From Tunturibacter psychrotolerans (GTDB lineage Bacteria > Acidobacteriota > Terriglobia > Terriglobales > Acidobacteriaceae), in NCBI RefSeq assembly GCF_040359615.1, contig NZ_CP132942.1:868001-932000 (forward strand): DNA of 64,000 bases, in the 5' to 3' direction. A program made the translations under genes and the position numbers. Positions 8,406-17,900 of this stretch are shown piece after piece (position 1 is the first letter of the stretch; the number at the start of each line of letters is the position of its first letter). A model generated the notes under the pieces. It saw only the letters and a program-made list of their open reading frames with translations. It searched no databases and was not told where the DNA came from.

Positions 8406-10013
8406 TTAGAACTTGACCAAGAGGGCACCTGTTATTCGGTTTTCGCTGTTGCGAAGGTCCGGACTCCAGCCAGGGACAACGGATCCAAGCGCCCCGGTAT
8501 TTCCGCCCGGCGGCGTTACTCCTCCGGGTCCCGCGAAGTAAGGCACGTTCGCCGCGCGATGGTTGTACTCAAGCCGATAGGTGAAGTACTGGCTCGGCAT
8601 GTAGTCTGCCGTAACCGAGGTGTCCCACGCCTTGAACTTATCACCGGGATTCTCCGTGAAATAAGGGGTGCCCGAAGCCGCCGTCGCTCCATTGATCGGT
8701 GGCAGCAAGACCAGGTAACGACCGGGGTTGTTGATGCGTCCTCCGCCAACTGTCAGGCCGAAAAGATCATGGTCGAACCAGAAGCGGTTGTAGGCCATGA
8801 AGCCGAGAAAGCTCTGCTTCGGCCCAGTCTTCCCGTTGCCAAAGCAGCTCACGCCGCCGCCGCTCTCACAACCAGCATCGCCGGTCAGAGTTGCGGCTGC
8901 CTTGCTGAGGAAGGAATCGTGCCGCTCATAGTACTTGTACTGAACACTATCGTCGGTGTGGTAGCGGGTCCGTGACGTTATGCCCAGCGCATCTTCTCCA
9001 AAGCCGTACTGGTTGCCGACGATCGACCAATTTCCGTTTGGCCGATAAAGGATCGATCCGCCCAGTCCGGGCCGGTTGTTGAAGCGGCCGTAGGACTGCC
9101 AGCCGTTGATGAACCAGGGTTCGATCTTCAGCTTGGCAGTGGGAAACCATTGCACGCGCACGCCGTTGAAGAACCAAGGCGTGTTTGAAGACACATAGGA
9201 CGGCTGATAGGCCCAGTTATCGAACTGGTAAAACGAAAACAGGCCAATGTAAGAGAGGAAGATGCCGGCATCTACGTTCAGGCCGTGTTGCACGTTGAAG
9301 TGGTAGCCGGCGTTGGCTTCGCCTACATAGCGATAGGCGTCGGCAAGGTCCCATTGGCCGCGCGCGGGGCTGGCATCGTTGCGCGGCGTAGCCGTGGCGT
9401 AAAGACCGATCTGGGTCAAAACGCGGGCTCGTACATTGTCCCAGTGGAAATCGCCCCCGATTCCAAGGTCCGTGAGTGTCACCTCATTGGACCGGAAGAC
9501 TTCGCTCGATCCGACGATGGTGTCGTCCTGAGGATGGCGGAAGTCGTAGGTGTAGCTCACATCCGATCGTATCTCCGGGGTAAAGAATTTGGTCGCATAC
9601 GGAGTGTCCTTGGTGCGTGCGTTGCCGGTGAGCCAGGTGAAGTCGGCAAAGGCGAACGGCTCCGAGTGCGGGTTTTTGGGATCGGTGACCTCCGGCTCTG
9701 CTTCTGTCATGACGGAAGAAGAGGCAGAAGCCTTGGCTGTCGTGACGTGATGAGTCTCGGGCTCAATGGCGTTGGCCTGCTTGAGCTCTATGAGCTGCTT
9801 CTGGATCTCCTCCAACTGGTCCTGCAGTTGTTGAATCTTCCGGTCCTGAGCTGTTTGATGATCTGGAGTGACCTGGGTATTCTCTACTGCTGTCTGTAGA
9901 TTCGGTCCTGGTGCCTGAGCCTGAAGGTTTCCTCCAAAAAGCGTCAGCCCTGCCGCAACGCTGAACGCTGTCAGACAAAATCGCTGACCACGTGCTATTT
10001 TTCTGTTTTTCAC
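8406..10013 (-). CDS. Outer-membrane beta-barrel protein with N-terminal coiled coil
   Basis: The 535-residue product has a signal peptide (cleavage near NLQAQA), then a heptad-rich stretch RKIQQLQDQLEEIQKQLIEL (about 57-80), then a long stretch of alternating aromatic/polar strands, ending in phenylalanine (TGALLVKF), the usual barrel-assembly signal. This matches porin-like barrel families with a periplasmic coiled coil (OmpL-like putative porins). Loop segments SGGGVSCFGN carry a possible disulfide pair. The start is GTG with a GGAG about twelve bases upstream. A perfect inverted repeat lies about 100 bases upstream. Position beside GH127/GH35 suggests a role in glycan or sugar passage, which is inference. 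Confidence 0.8.
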   Translation of the reverse strand: MKNRKIARGQRFCLTAFSVAAGLTLFGGNLQAQAPGPNLQTAVENTQVTPDHQTAQDRKIQQLQDQLEEIQKQLIELKQANAIEPETHHVTTAKASASSSVMTEAEPEVTDPKNPHSEPFAFADFTWLTGNARTKDTPYATKFFTPEIRSDVSYTYDFRHPQDDTIVGSSEVFRSNEVTLTDLGIGGDFHWDNVRARVLTQIGLYATATPRNDASPARGQWDLADAYRYVGEANAGYHFNVQHGLNVDAGIFLSYIGLFSFYQFDNWAYQPSYVSSNTPWFFNGVRVQWFPTAKLKIEPWFINGWQSYGRFNNRPGLGGSILYRPNGNWSIVGNQYGFGEDALGITSRTRYHTDDSVQYKYYERHDSFLSKAAATLTGDAGCESGGGVSCFGNGKTGPKQSFLGFMAYNRFWFDHDLFGLTVGGGRINNPGRYLVLLPPINGATAASGTPYFTENPGDKFKAWDTSVTADYMPSQYFTYRLEYNHRAANVPYFAGPGGVTPPGGNTGALGSVVPGWSPDLRNSENRITGALLVKF

Positions 10014-10111
10014 TGCTGCTCTCCATTCCTTACAGCCGGAGTGGCCAATTTAAGGAACCTACCGGGCCACTGGACTCTGATATCCAGAGCGTAAAGAGCG
10101 GACCGTAATGA

Positions 10112-10135
10112 ATTCGTTATTAAGTCATAACGAAT
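10112..10135. promoter_or_regulatory. Perfect inverted repeat upstream of the barrel-protein gene
   Basis: Two nine-base arms, ATTCGTTAT and ATAACGAAT, flank a six-base spacer about 100 bases before the start of the barrel-protein gene. AT-rich dyads of this size are typical operators for dimeric regulators. A second weaker dyad, CTCTG-ATATC-CAGAG, lies at 10075-10089. The regulator is not identifiable from this window. Confidence 0.45.
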
Positions 10136-10506
10136 CCATAAAGGCCTGCTGAGACGGGGGAATACGAGAGTGTGCATCAGCCCGGATGCGTTCCTCTCGT
10201 GAGCTGGGCGGAATCGAGGGGATGGCGCCCAGGCATTCGTAGGCAGGGGCCGGATTGAGGGGTGAACCTGGTCTATATGACCCGGGAATCACTGCCGGGA
10301 CGAGCCGGAGTTCCGGCGTGCTTCCATGGTGCAAATGCACCGATTCCAATAACGCAAAGAGATTGCGTCCCGGGGAAGTCGAATGTCAAACGGGTATCAA
10401 AGGGAGGGTGACAGCGCCTCGTTGAGGTACCGCCTACGTGGTTGCATCCGGAGCTATGCCTCCGATGCTTTCACTACGATGCAGCGCCAACTGATCTTGT
10501 TAATCG
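10136..10506. other. Gene-poor interval, no supported feature
   Basis: About 370 bases separate the barrel-protein upstream region from the efflux-pump 3' end. Open frames here are short and lack ribosome sites. Two small dyads are visible: GGTGCA-AA-TGCACC near 10327 and an imperfect GCATCCGGAG/CTCCGATGC hairpin near 10445. I recognise no RNA family. Confidence 0.4.
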
Positions 10507-12177
10507 TTAGTGGCCGGCGGAGGGGCTGGCGTGTTTTGGCGGGCGCGGGATGAAGAAGAGAAGCGGCAGCATGCAGGCACAGAAGACAGCCATGTATTGG
10601 ATGATGTCGAGATAGGCGAGCATGGCCGCCTGACGGTGAAGCTCGTTGTAGAGATAGGCCTGCGCAGTATGGGAGCCGGTGCCGGTCATGGGGTTGCCGC
10701 TGGTGTGGCCACCGAACATGCCTTTGAGCTTTGCAACCCGATTCATGAAGGCTTGATTCCCTGAGGTCAGGTTGCGGACCATGTGGGTCTCATGATTCGC
10801 AGTTCGGCGAGTCAGCATGGTTGCGACGAATGCCGTTCCAACGGATCCACCGATGTTACGCGCCAGATTCGTCAGTCCCGACACGTCGTTATTCTCGGAC
10901 TGCTTCACGCCAATGTACGCGATAGTGTTGATCGGGATGAACAGGAAGGCGAGGCCGGATGCCTGAAAGCAGCGCACGAAGACCAGGTACCCGTAGCTCA
11001 CGCCGAGGTTCAGCGTATGCATCGTGATTAACGAGAGCGTCAGCATGACGAAGCCGTAACCGATCAGCTTGCGTGGATCGACCTTGCCGACCAGAATGCC
11101 GACAACAGGCATCATGCACATCATCATGAGGCCCGCGGGCGAAAGCACTAGCCCGGCGAGTTCGGCGGTGTAGCCGAGCAGCGTCTGCACAAACTGTGGG
11201 ATCAGGATGGTGGTGCCGTAGAGCGAAAAACCGAGCACGAACATCAGCAGGAAGCTGATGGAAAAATTTCGGCGTTTGAAGAGCGTTAGATTCAGGATGG
11301 GGCGATGACCGTCGCGAAGCTGCTTGAGCTCCCACCAGATCATCGATACGAATGCAACGACCATTGCGACGGTAAAGAACGTGATGAGGCCTGACGAAAA
11401 CCAGTCGTCCTCCTGGCCCTTGTCGAGGATGAACTCGAGCGAGCCAAAGGTGAGGCCAAGCAGACCGAAGCCGAGAAAGTCGAGTTTGATGCCACCCTTC
11501 TGCGACTGTTCGACCTGCTTCTTCACCCAGGGCGGATCTTCGACGATGCGCGAGGTGAGGAAGAGTGAGATCAGACAGATGGGCACGTTGAGGAAGAAGA
11601 TCCATCGCCAATCGAAGTTATCCGTAATGTAACCACCGAGTGTGGGACCGATAGCAGGCGCGCAGACCACGGCGAGACCGTACATCGCAAAAGCCTGGCC
11701 TCGTTTTTCCGGTGGGAAGGTGTCGGCGAGAATCGCCTGCTCCGAAGGTGCGAGGCCGCCGCCGCCTACTCCCTGCAGGATGCGGCAGAAGATCAGAATC
11801 GGCAGCGAGGGAGCAAAGCCGCAGAGCGCGGAGCTGATGCCGAACAGCGCGACGCAGATCATGTAAAACTTCTTGCGCCCAATGAAGGTCGTCATGTAGG
11901 CGCCGGCAGGAAGAATGATGGCGTTGGCGACCAGGTACGCGGTCAGCACCCAGGTTGCCTCATCCTGCGTAGCCCCCAGACCGCCTGCAATGTGCGGCAA
12001 GGCGACATTGGCGATGGAGGAGTCGAGCACCTCCATAAAGGTTGCCAGGGTCACCGTCATGGCAACGATCCACGGATTGATTCGCGGCCGCCACGGCTGG
12101 TCGACCGTCGGATGGTGCTCGGGTTTATGCGCTTCAGAGAGCTGCGCCTCGGGGAGTTCGACTACTGTAGCTGCCAT
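10507..12177 (-). CDS. EmrB/QacA-type (DHA2) multidrug efflux MFS transporter
   Basis: This 556-residue inner-membrane antiporter has the 14-helix DHA2 layout. Visible signatures are motif C-like ATFMEVLDSSIANVALPHIAGGLG in the first helix region, the motif A segment DTFPPEKRGQAFAMYG between helices 2 and 3, and GPTLGGYITDNFDWRWIFFLN. Members expel drugs, dyes or fatty acids with proton uptake; Gram-negative EmrB forms usually work with a periplasmic adaptor and an outer-membrane channel, but neither gene is adjacent. The divergent PaiB-like gene shares its 135-base upstream region. The N-terminal ATG is clear although I see no strong ribosome site. Confidence 0.92.
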   Translation of the reverse strand: MAATVVELPEAQLSEAHKPEHHPTVDQPWRPRINPWIVAMTVTLATFMEVLDSSIANVALPHIAGGLGATQDEATWVLTAYLVANAIILPAGAYMTTFIGRKKFYMICVALFGISSALCGFAPSLPILIFCRILQGVGGGGLAPSEQAILADTFPPEKRGQAFAMYGLAVVCAPAIGPTLGGYITDNFDWRWIFFLNVPICLISLFLTSRIVEDPPWVKKQVEQSQKGGIKLDFLGFGLLGLTFGSLEFILDKGQEDDWFSSGLITFFTVAMVVAFVSMIWWELKQLRDGHRPILNLTLFKRRNFSISFLLMFVLGFSLYGTTILIPQFVQTLLGYTAELAGLVLSPAGLMMMCMMPVVGILVGKVDPRKLIGYGFVMLTLSLITMHTLNLGVSYGYLVFVRCFQASGLAFLFIPINTIAYIGVKQSENNDVSGLTNLARNIGGSVGTAFVATMLTRRTANHETHMVRNLTSGNQAFMNRVAKLKGMFGGHTSGNPMTGTGSHTAQAYLYNELHRQAAMLAYLDIIQYMAVFCACMLPLLFFIPRPPKHASPSAGH

Positions 12178-12312
12178 GTGTGGTTTATTCGATTGTATTG
12201 ATATCGGCCGGGATTCAGAGAGTTGTATACGAAAGTTGCAGGATTCAGCGGGAACTTACCATCTCGCCGGGTGGTGATAGGTTCTAGCCAGAGCTATTTT
12301 TGAGGAGCGGCT

Positions 12313-12945
12313 ATGTATATTCCACGGGCAAATCAGGAGACCCGCATTCCCGTCATCCATAAACTGATGGAAGAGCAGCCATTTGCCTCTTTCATCACCA
12401 TGGGCGCGACTGGCCTCTTCGCGTCTCACATTCCCATGGTGATCGAACGGGATGGAACGGAGTTCGGACGTCTCAAGTGCCATCTCTCGCGAGCGAACCG
12501 GCAGTGGCGCGACTTCACACCGGACGTTGAGGCGCTTGCGATCTTCTCCGGCCCACAGCACTACATCACGCCCTCGTGGTATCCGGAAAAACAAGAGAGC
12601 GGAAAAGTGGTGCCGACCTGGAACTATGCGGTTGTTCACGCCTACGGACATCTCAAGGTGATCGAAGAGAGCGCGTGGCTCATGGCTCATCTCGAAAGTC
12701 TTGTGACGATTCACGAAGCCGAGTTCCCGGCTCCTTGGAAGATCGAAGATGCTCCAGCGGATTATGTCGCGTCGCAGATTAAGGGCATCGTCGGACTCGA
12801 GATGGTTATCGAGCGACTCGAAGGCAAATGGAAGGTGAGTCAGAACCGCTCGGAGCAGGACCGCGCCGGAGTTGCAAAAGGCCTGGCGGAATTGGACACG
12901 ACGGAGAGCCTGGCGATGAAAGCTCTCGTGGATCAGAGAAATTGA
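12313..12945 (+). CDS. FMN-binding PaiB-family protein
   Basis: The 210-residue protein matches the PaiB/FMN-binding negative transcriptional regulator family: MYIPRANQE start, ITMGATGLFASHIPMV, then GPQHYITPSWYPEK and VPTWNYAVVHAYG, the split-barrel flavin-binding motifs. In Bacillus PaiB affects sporulation and protease genes, but most homologues are uncharacterised and may be flavin-dependent oxidoreductases rather than repressors. A GAGGAG site sits eight bases before the ATG. It is divergent from the EmrB-type pump, so the pair may be functionally linked; this is inference. Confidence 0.92.
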   Translation: MYIPRANQETRIPVIHKLMEEQPFASFITMGATGLFASHIPMVIERDGTEFGRLKCHLSRANRQWRDFTPDVEALAIFSGPQHYITPSWYPEKQESGKVVPTWNYAVVHAYGHLKVIEESAWLMAHLESLVTIHEAEFPAPWKIEDAPADYVASQIKGIVGLEMVIERLEGKWKVSQNRSEQDRAGVAKGLAELDTTESLAMKALVDQRN

Positions 12946-12987
12946 CCTGCCACGCAATTCCGAAGCGAATCGCGATAGGCTAAATCA

Positions 12988-14658
12988 ATGTCTTCGCACG
13001 CGCGTCGGTCTCTCAACATTCTGTTTTTGTTCAGTTTTATCTCGCCCGTCTTGGCCCAGACGGAGAAACCTGCTGCCAGCGCGACCACTCCCCCTGCGGT
13101 CAAGGAGCCCACCCACGCTGATCTCTTACGCGGATCTTACGGTCCGTATCGTGCAAATAATGATCTTCTCTTCTACCACCTCGATCTCCGCGTCGACCCC
13201 GAGAAGAAGCTCATCAACGGCAGCAATGAGATCCGCTTCAAGATGCTGACGGATGGCGCCCGCATCCAACTCGAGCTCTTCCCTACCCTCCAGATTGACA
13301 GCGTTGAGATGGGCAAAGATCCGTTGAAGTATGAGCGCGACGGGGGCACGTTCTTCGTCGATTTTCCGAAGACTTTGCGGGCTGCTCATACTTACTCCAT
13401 CAAAGTTCATTACTCGGGCAGCCCGATGGAGACGGGCCGGTTCGGCTGCTTCACTTTCAAGCAGGACACTGCCGGACACCCGTGGATCAACACCGCCTGC
13501 GAGGAGACTGGGGCCAGCGTCTGGTGGCCTAACAAAGACCAATGGCGCGACGAGCCACAGGAGGGCATGGAGATCAGCGTTGCCGTTCCGAATGGCCTGA
13601 TGGATGTTTCAAATGGAAGGTTCATGGGCAAGAAGGATCTCGGCGATGGGTACACGCGTTGGGATTGGAAGGTGCACTATCCCATCAATAACTATGATGT
13701 CGCGTTGAACATCGGCAACTACGTTCACTTCGACGACAAGTTCGGCGACCTTGCGCTCGACTATTACGTTCTGCCTGAGGATCTCGACGGAGCGAAGCGC
13801 CAGTTTGCGCAGGTTCCAGGCATGATGAAGGCCTACTACCACTACTTCGGCGAGTACCCCTTCAAAAAAGACGGCTACAAACTCATCGAAGTTCCCTACG
13901 CCGGCATGGAGCACCAGAGTGCCGTCGCCTACGGCAATCACTTCCACAATGGCTATCTCGATCGCGACTGGACCGGCGTCGGGATCAGTCCACGCTTTGA
14001 CTTCATCATCATTCACGAGAGTGGGCACGAGTGGTTCGGTAATGCGATTACAGCCGCCGACAAGTCCGACATGTGGATTCACGAGGGTTGGACGACCTAT
14101 CTCGAGTGTCTCTACGTCGAGTACAACTACGGCCACGAAGACGAGGTAAAGTACGTCAACGCGCTGAAGAAAAAAGTAAAAAACGATCGGCCCATCATCA
14201 CCGCGCGTGGCACAAACGCCGAGCCGCCGCAGGATCAGTACTTCAAGGGCGCTCTCTTCATCAACACTTTACGCAACATCGTCAATGACGACACCCGCTG
14301 GTTTGCGCTGATCCACGACTTCTATCAACACTTCAAATATCAGAACATCATGACCGAGGACGTCGAGCAGTACTTCAACCAGCAGACAGGGATGAACCTG
14401 ACCCCAGTCTTCGATCAATATCTGCGGCACACAGCGATTCCTACGCTTGAACTGAAGTTCGACGAGTCAGCTGGCAGCGTTGAGTATCGCTGGCGGGCTG
14501 ATGAAAAAGACTTTGCCATGCCGCTGCGCGTAGGCTTAAAGGAGAATTGGGAGACGATTCGTCCAACTACGGAATGGGAGACCATGAAGACGGAGCTTAC
14601 GAAGGATCAGTTCGACGTGGCGACCGACTTGTACTACATCAACGTCGACAAGCAGTGA
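12988..14658 (+). CDS. M1-family zinc metallopeptidase, exported
   Basis: This 556-residue peptidase has a signal peptide (cleavage near VLAQTEK) and the gluzincin core. Zinc ligands are His343 and His347 of HESGH and Glu366 of WIHEGW, exactly 19 residues after the second histidine, as in M1. The substrate-N-terminus motif GxMEN appears as the variant GMEHQ at about 306-310. An N-terminal beta saddle domain precedes the catalytic domain, and only a short C-terminal domain follows, so it is of the compact bacterial M1 type. Expected role: aminopeptidase cleavage of peptides in the periplasm. Confidence 0.93.
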   Translation: MSSHARRSLNILFLFSFISPVLAQTEKPAASATTPPAVKEPTHADLLRGSYGPYRANNDLLFYHLDLRVDPEKKLINGSNEIRFKMLTDGARIQLELFPTLQIDSVEMGKDPLKYERDGGTFFVDFPKTLRAAHTYSIKVHYSGSPMETGRFGCFTFKQDTAGHPWINTACEETGASVWWPNKDQWRDEPQEGMEISVAVPNGLMDVSNGRFMGKKDLGDGYTRWDWKVHYPINNYDVALNIGNYVHFDDKFGDLALDYYVLPEDLDGAKRQFAQVPGMMKAYYHYFGEYPFKKDGYKLIEVPYAGMEHQSAVAYGNHFHNGYLDRDWTGVGISPRFDFIIIHESGHEWFGNAITAADKSDMWIHEGWTTYLECLYVEYNYGHEDEVKYVNALKKKVKNDRPIITARGTNAEPPQDQYFKGALFINTLRNIVNDDTRWFALIHDFYQHFKYQNIMTEDVEQYFNQQTGMNLTPVFDQYLRHTAIPTLELKFDESAGSVEYRWRADEKDFAMPLRVGLKENWETIRPTTEWETMKTELTKDQFDVATDLYYINVDKQ

Positions 14659-14757
14659 GCGCATACTTAACAAGTGGAGGCTGCAGTGCTAGACTTCGAG
14701 TCTTCCGCTGTTGGCAATTTGCCTCAGTGATCGAATCGAGTAGAAAGGAGCCGCGGG

Positions 14758-15537
14758 ATGCATCCGGATCTTGAGAAGCTAATCGTATTGCAGGCACACG
14801 ACGTCGAGGCCAAGCGGCTGCGCGACGAGATGGTTGCGCTGCCGAAGCATGTGACGGCGCTCGAGACCAAAGCGAAGGCGACGCAGGGGCAGCGTGCCGT
14901 CATCGTCGATCTCATCGCAAAAGAAGAGGCGTTGCGGCGGCGGCAGGAATCTGACGTCAAGGACCAAAAGGCAAAGATCGAACGCACGCGCAAACATATG
15001 GATCTGGCCACGACGACCGTGCAGGTAACAGCGTTCGAACATGAAATTGCCTTCTCCCAGGTAGAGATCAATAAGCTCGAAGACGCTGAGATCGAGAGTA
15101 TGGAGCGCAGCGAGGGCTTGGACGCGCAGAAAAAACTCGCGGATGAAGCTGTTACTGATGCGACGGCAACTCTGGAGCGCGAGCGTGTTCGAGCGGCAGA
15201 GACGGTTGCGCTCGACAAAACCCTGTTGGCGACGGTGGAAGAGAAGCGCACGGTGGTTCGCGCGGAGGTCGGCGAGACCGCCCTCTCGACTTATGATCGC
15301 ATCGCAAAGGCGAAGGGGACGGCAGTCGCAGAGGCGCTCAACCAGAAGTGCATGGCCTGCCAGATGATGGTGCGGCCGCAGCGCTGGAACGACCTTCGCG
15401 ACCGCAGCAACGACGACACCATGATGACCTGCGAGAGTTGTGGCCGGTTGCTCTACTACGATCCGGCGCGAGACGCTCCGCAACGGAAGACGGTTCCGGT
15501 GGAAAGCATCGCAGCATCTATTATTCGGTCTCTTTAG
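14758..15537 (+). CDS. Coiled-coil protein with C-terminal C4 zinc ribbon
   Basis: The 259-residue protein has a long antiparallel coiled coil (about 1-190, rich in E, K, A) followed by a zinc ribbon CMACQMMVRPQRW...CESCGRLLYY. This matches the DUF164/zf-RING_7 family; the chlamydial member CT398 binds transport and sigma-54 partners, but the general function is unclear. An AAAGGAG ribosome site lies eight bases upstream. A HAD phosphatase gene begins 30 bases after the stop, so the two are likely co-transcribed. Confidence 0.88.
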   Translation: MHPDLEKLIVLQAHDVEAKRLRDEMVALPKHVTALETKAKATQGQRAVIVDLIAKEEALRRRQESDVKDQKAKIERTRKHMDLATTTVQVTAFEHEIAFSQVEINKLEDAEIESMERSEGLDAQKKLADEAVTDATATLERERVRAAETVALDKTLLATVEEKRTVVRAEVGETALSTYDRIAKAKGTAVAEALNQKCMACQMMVRPQRWNDLRDRSNDDTMMTCESCGRLLYYDPARDAPQRKTVPVESIAASIIRSL

Positions 15538-15566
15538 CAAGTAGAAGAAGGAGCATTCGAGGTTCG

Positions 15567-16094
15567 GTGAAAAGAATTTGCATAGACATGGACGAGGTGA
15601 TGGCGGATGCGCTCGGCGAGCATCTGCTGCGTTACAACAAGCACTTCGGCGAAAATGTCACACTCAAGGATCTTCAGGGCAAGTGGCTATGGGATGTAGT
15701 CTCCACCGATCGTCACGATGTGCTCGACGCGTACCTGCGTTCGGAAGACTTCTTCGAGGTGCTGGCTGTGATGCCTGAGTCTCAGCGCGTCCTGCAACGA
15801 CTACACATGAACTATGAGGTCTTTATCGCGACCGCAGCGATGGAGGTTCCAACCTCGTTTCAGGCCAAGTATCGCTGGCTGGCGAAGCATTTTCCGTTTA
15901 TCCCAGCATCGCACATCGTCTATTGCGGCGACAAAAGCATCCTCCGCGCTGACTATTTGATTGACGACAACCCGCGGCAGCTGCGGCGCTTTCAGGGCGA
16001 AGGCATCCTCTACAGCTCGCCCCACAATGCCGGGGTGACGGGCTACAAACGCGTCAACGATTGGCTCGATGTGGAGAAGCTGTTTCTGGGCTGA
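15567..16094 (+). CDS. HAD-family 5'(3')-deoxyribonucleotidase (NT5C type)
   Basis: The 175-residue protein dephosphorylates nucleoside monophosphates by family precedent. The HAD nucleophile loop ICIDMDEVMAD opens the protein, and LIDDN near the C-terminus carries the metal-binding acidic residues. I chose the GTG at 15567 because the nucleophile strand begins right after it and an AGAAGGAG site lies upstream; the longer open frame from 15348 would overlap the previous gene in another frame. It belongs with the zinc-ribbon gene before it. It converges on the next gene with only 18 bases between stops. Confidence 0.85.
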   Translation: MKRICIDMDEVMADALGEHLLRYNKHFGENVTLKDLQGKWLWDVVSTDRHDVLDAYLRSEDFFEVLAVMPESQRVLQRLHMNYEVFIATAAMEVPTSFQAKYRWLAKHFPFIPASHIVYCGDKSILRADYLIDDNPRQLRRFQGEGILYSSPHNAGVTGYKRVNDWLDVEKLFLG

Positions 16095-16112
16095 GCGTCG
16101 AGAGTGCTCTTT

Positions 16113-16550
16113 TTAAGCGTAGAGATTCGATTCAAAACGCTGGAAGGCGGCATCGGACCACGCGTGGCTCGACTTGCGCCAGGTATCGCCTTCCTCCGGC
16201 ATGAAGTTGGGAAAATCCATGCGGCAGTAGCCGCAACGGGCTTCAAAGTCGAAGAGCGCCTGCGCGGTTCCGTCGAGATACAGCGCCGCCTGCAGCCCGT
16301 CGCGTGACCACTCCACCGAGGCGATACGCTGTGGCTCAGGACGCTTCAACTCGGCGTCGCTCTTGGCCAGGGCGGCCACGTTGTAGATCAGCATCGCGTC
16401 CATAATGCTGTGTTCATGCAGCTCTTGCGATCGGTCGCACGCATAGAAATATCCAGCGACGCCTTCATCTTCAAAGACCACGGTCCAGGGAACGATGGGC
16501 GAGTTGACGGAGAGAAAAGCAAGGCCAGGGGTGAAAGAAAGCGACTGCAT
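16113..16550 (-). CDS. DUF2251-like protein of unknown function
   Basis: This 145-residue soluble protein has the segment VFEDEGVAGYFYACDR followed by IMDAMLIYNV, which I associate with the uncharacterised DUF2251 family. A CGYCRMDFPNF segment adds two cysteines. No signal peptide or catalytic motif is evident. The ATG at 16550 is preferred to a GTG three codons earlier. It is transcribed toward the HAD gene. Confidence 0.7.
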   Translation of the reverse strand: MQSLSFTPGLAFLSVNSPIVPWTVVFEDEGVAGYFYACDRSQELHEHSIMDAMLIYNVAALAKSDAELKRPEPQRIASVEWSRDGLQAALYLDGTAQALFDFEARCGYCRMDFPNFMPEEGDTWRKSSHAWSDAAFQRFESNLYA

Positions 16551-16691
16551 ATCTCTCACGATACACTCGAAGAGGCGGCCACTGAATGTCTTCGGCCGTG
16601 TAAGTTGAGCGACAAAGTGGACTCCAGTTGCAGCCGGAAAGCCGGATGCGAGATCAGATTAAAGGAAAGATAAAGGCCGGCCTACCTCACG

Positions 16692-17900
16692 ATGGGAATG
16701 AAGCTCCCCCGCATTAAGTTCGGACGACCGCAGCAGATGGCTGGGCTGCTCCTGCTGGTTTTTCTAGCGGAGTGCCTCTGGGTCGTGAGCCGGCAGCATC
16801 TGTCGCAGCAGGACTATCGCTATGCCGAGTGTGGGCGCGAGATGTGGGAGCGGCCTTCGCCGCTGGCCGGTTACTTCACCACTTGCGGCAATCTCAACGG
16901 CGACGGAACCTTTGCCTATCGCGTTGCAGGGTTACCCCTGACTGTGCAGCGCCTGGTGATGCTCGGTGCGGACAAACTTCGCAAACCTGAGAACCGGCTC
17001 TATGCGCAGGGTTCGCTCAACGGTTCGACGTGGGAGGCGCGCCACGAACTCTTCAGCGTGAAATACCTTCTACATCTCCCGTTCATCTTCTTTGCGATCT
17101 GGCTCGGGGGCGGCCTGTGGTGGGTCTGTCGGCGGCTTTTCGGAAATGAAGGTGGATTCTTCGCCCTGGGGCTCTACTGTTTTTGCCCTGCCATTGTTCG
17201 ATCCGCGGTCACGCCCAACAATGAGGTCCTAGCGATGTGGGGGCTCTACGGGTTGGTGTACACCGCCATGGGCGTCGCTCACGCTATGCAGGGGCCACGA
17301 CGCAAATGGCGGCCACGAATCGCGCTGCTTACTCTTTCGCTGGGGCTTACTGCGGCGGCACATCTGCTTGCGGCAATTATCGGCTTTGTGATGGCGGTGG
17401 TGTGGATGATGTACCTGGCGCAGCGCCGGCGCAGCTACGTCATGCAGATCCTCGTCTTCTCCGCTATCGGAGCTCTGGCCATTCTTTTTGCCTCTTATGC
17501 TTTCCGCGTGGCGCCCTTCAGCTATGTCTTCACTGGCGGCGGAGCGCGTTTCTGGTTCGCGCTTGATGGCACACGGAGATTTTTTCTCAATACAACGAAT
17601 GCACCCATCGTTGTTGCGACGCTTGTAGCGTTGCTGCTCTATGTTTTCACCCGGCGCTGTCGCTACTTCGGCAACACCGCACCGCTGATCATGGTTCTGC
17701 TGCTCTTCCCGCTGCTAACCACGCAGACGGTATCACAGCCGTGGGTTTGGGCACTTCCGTTCCTATTCACTTTTGTAGGCGGGGTCTTCGCAGACGTGCT
17801 CGAGATGCGTCAACGCAAGATGTTCCTCGCACTGTCAGGCACGATCCTTCTCCTGCAGGCCGTTCTTTGCCTGTCATTGCTGCCGGAGATTGCGCGGTAG
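16692..17900 (+). CDS. Multi-spanning membrane protein, function unknown
   Basis: The 402-residue protein has one N-terminal helix, a soluble loop of about 90 residues (RYAECGREMWERP...), then about eight to nine helices. The acidic residue in the first loop and overall layout recall GT-C membrane glycosyltransferases, yet no diagnostic motif is present. The loop has two cysteines (AECGREMW and TTCGNL) that could form a disulfide on the periplasmic side. It is followed by the L,D-transpeptidase gene, about 140 bases downstream. Confidence 0.7.
   Translation: MGMKLPRIKFGRPQQMAGLLLLVFLAECLWVVSRQHLSQQDYRYAECGREMWERPSPLAGYFTTCGNLNGDGTFAYRVAGLPLTVQRLVMLGADKLRKPENRLYAQGSLNGSTWEARHELFSVKYLLHLPFIFFAIWLGGGLWWVCRRLFGNEGGFFALGLYCFCPAIVRSAVTPNNEVLAMWGLYGLVYTAMGVAHAMQGPRRKWRPRIALLTLSLGLTAAAHLLAAIIGFVMAVVWMMYLAQRRRSYVMQILVFSAIGALAILFASYAFRVAPFSYVFTGGGARFWFALDGTRRFFLNTTNAPIVVATLVALLLYVFTRRCRYFGNTAPLIMVLLLFPLLTTQTVSQPWVWALPFLFTFVGGVFADVLEMRQRKMFLALSGTILLLQAVLCLSLLPEIAR

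Noticed and set aside
10125..10349. 74-codon minus-strand frame
   Set aside because: No ribosome site, no recognisable domain, starts beside the operator-like dyad.
15348..15566. Longer form of the HAD nucleotidase
   Set aside because: The extra N-terminus is an out-of-frame reading of the zinc-ribbon gene.
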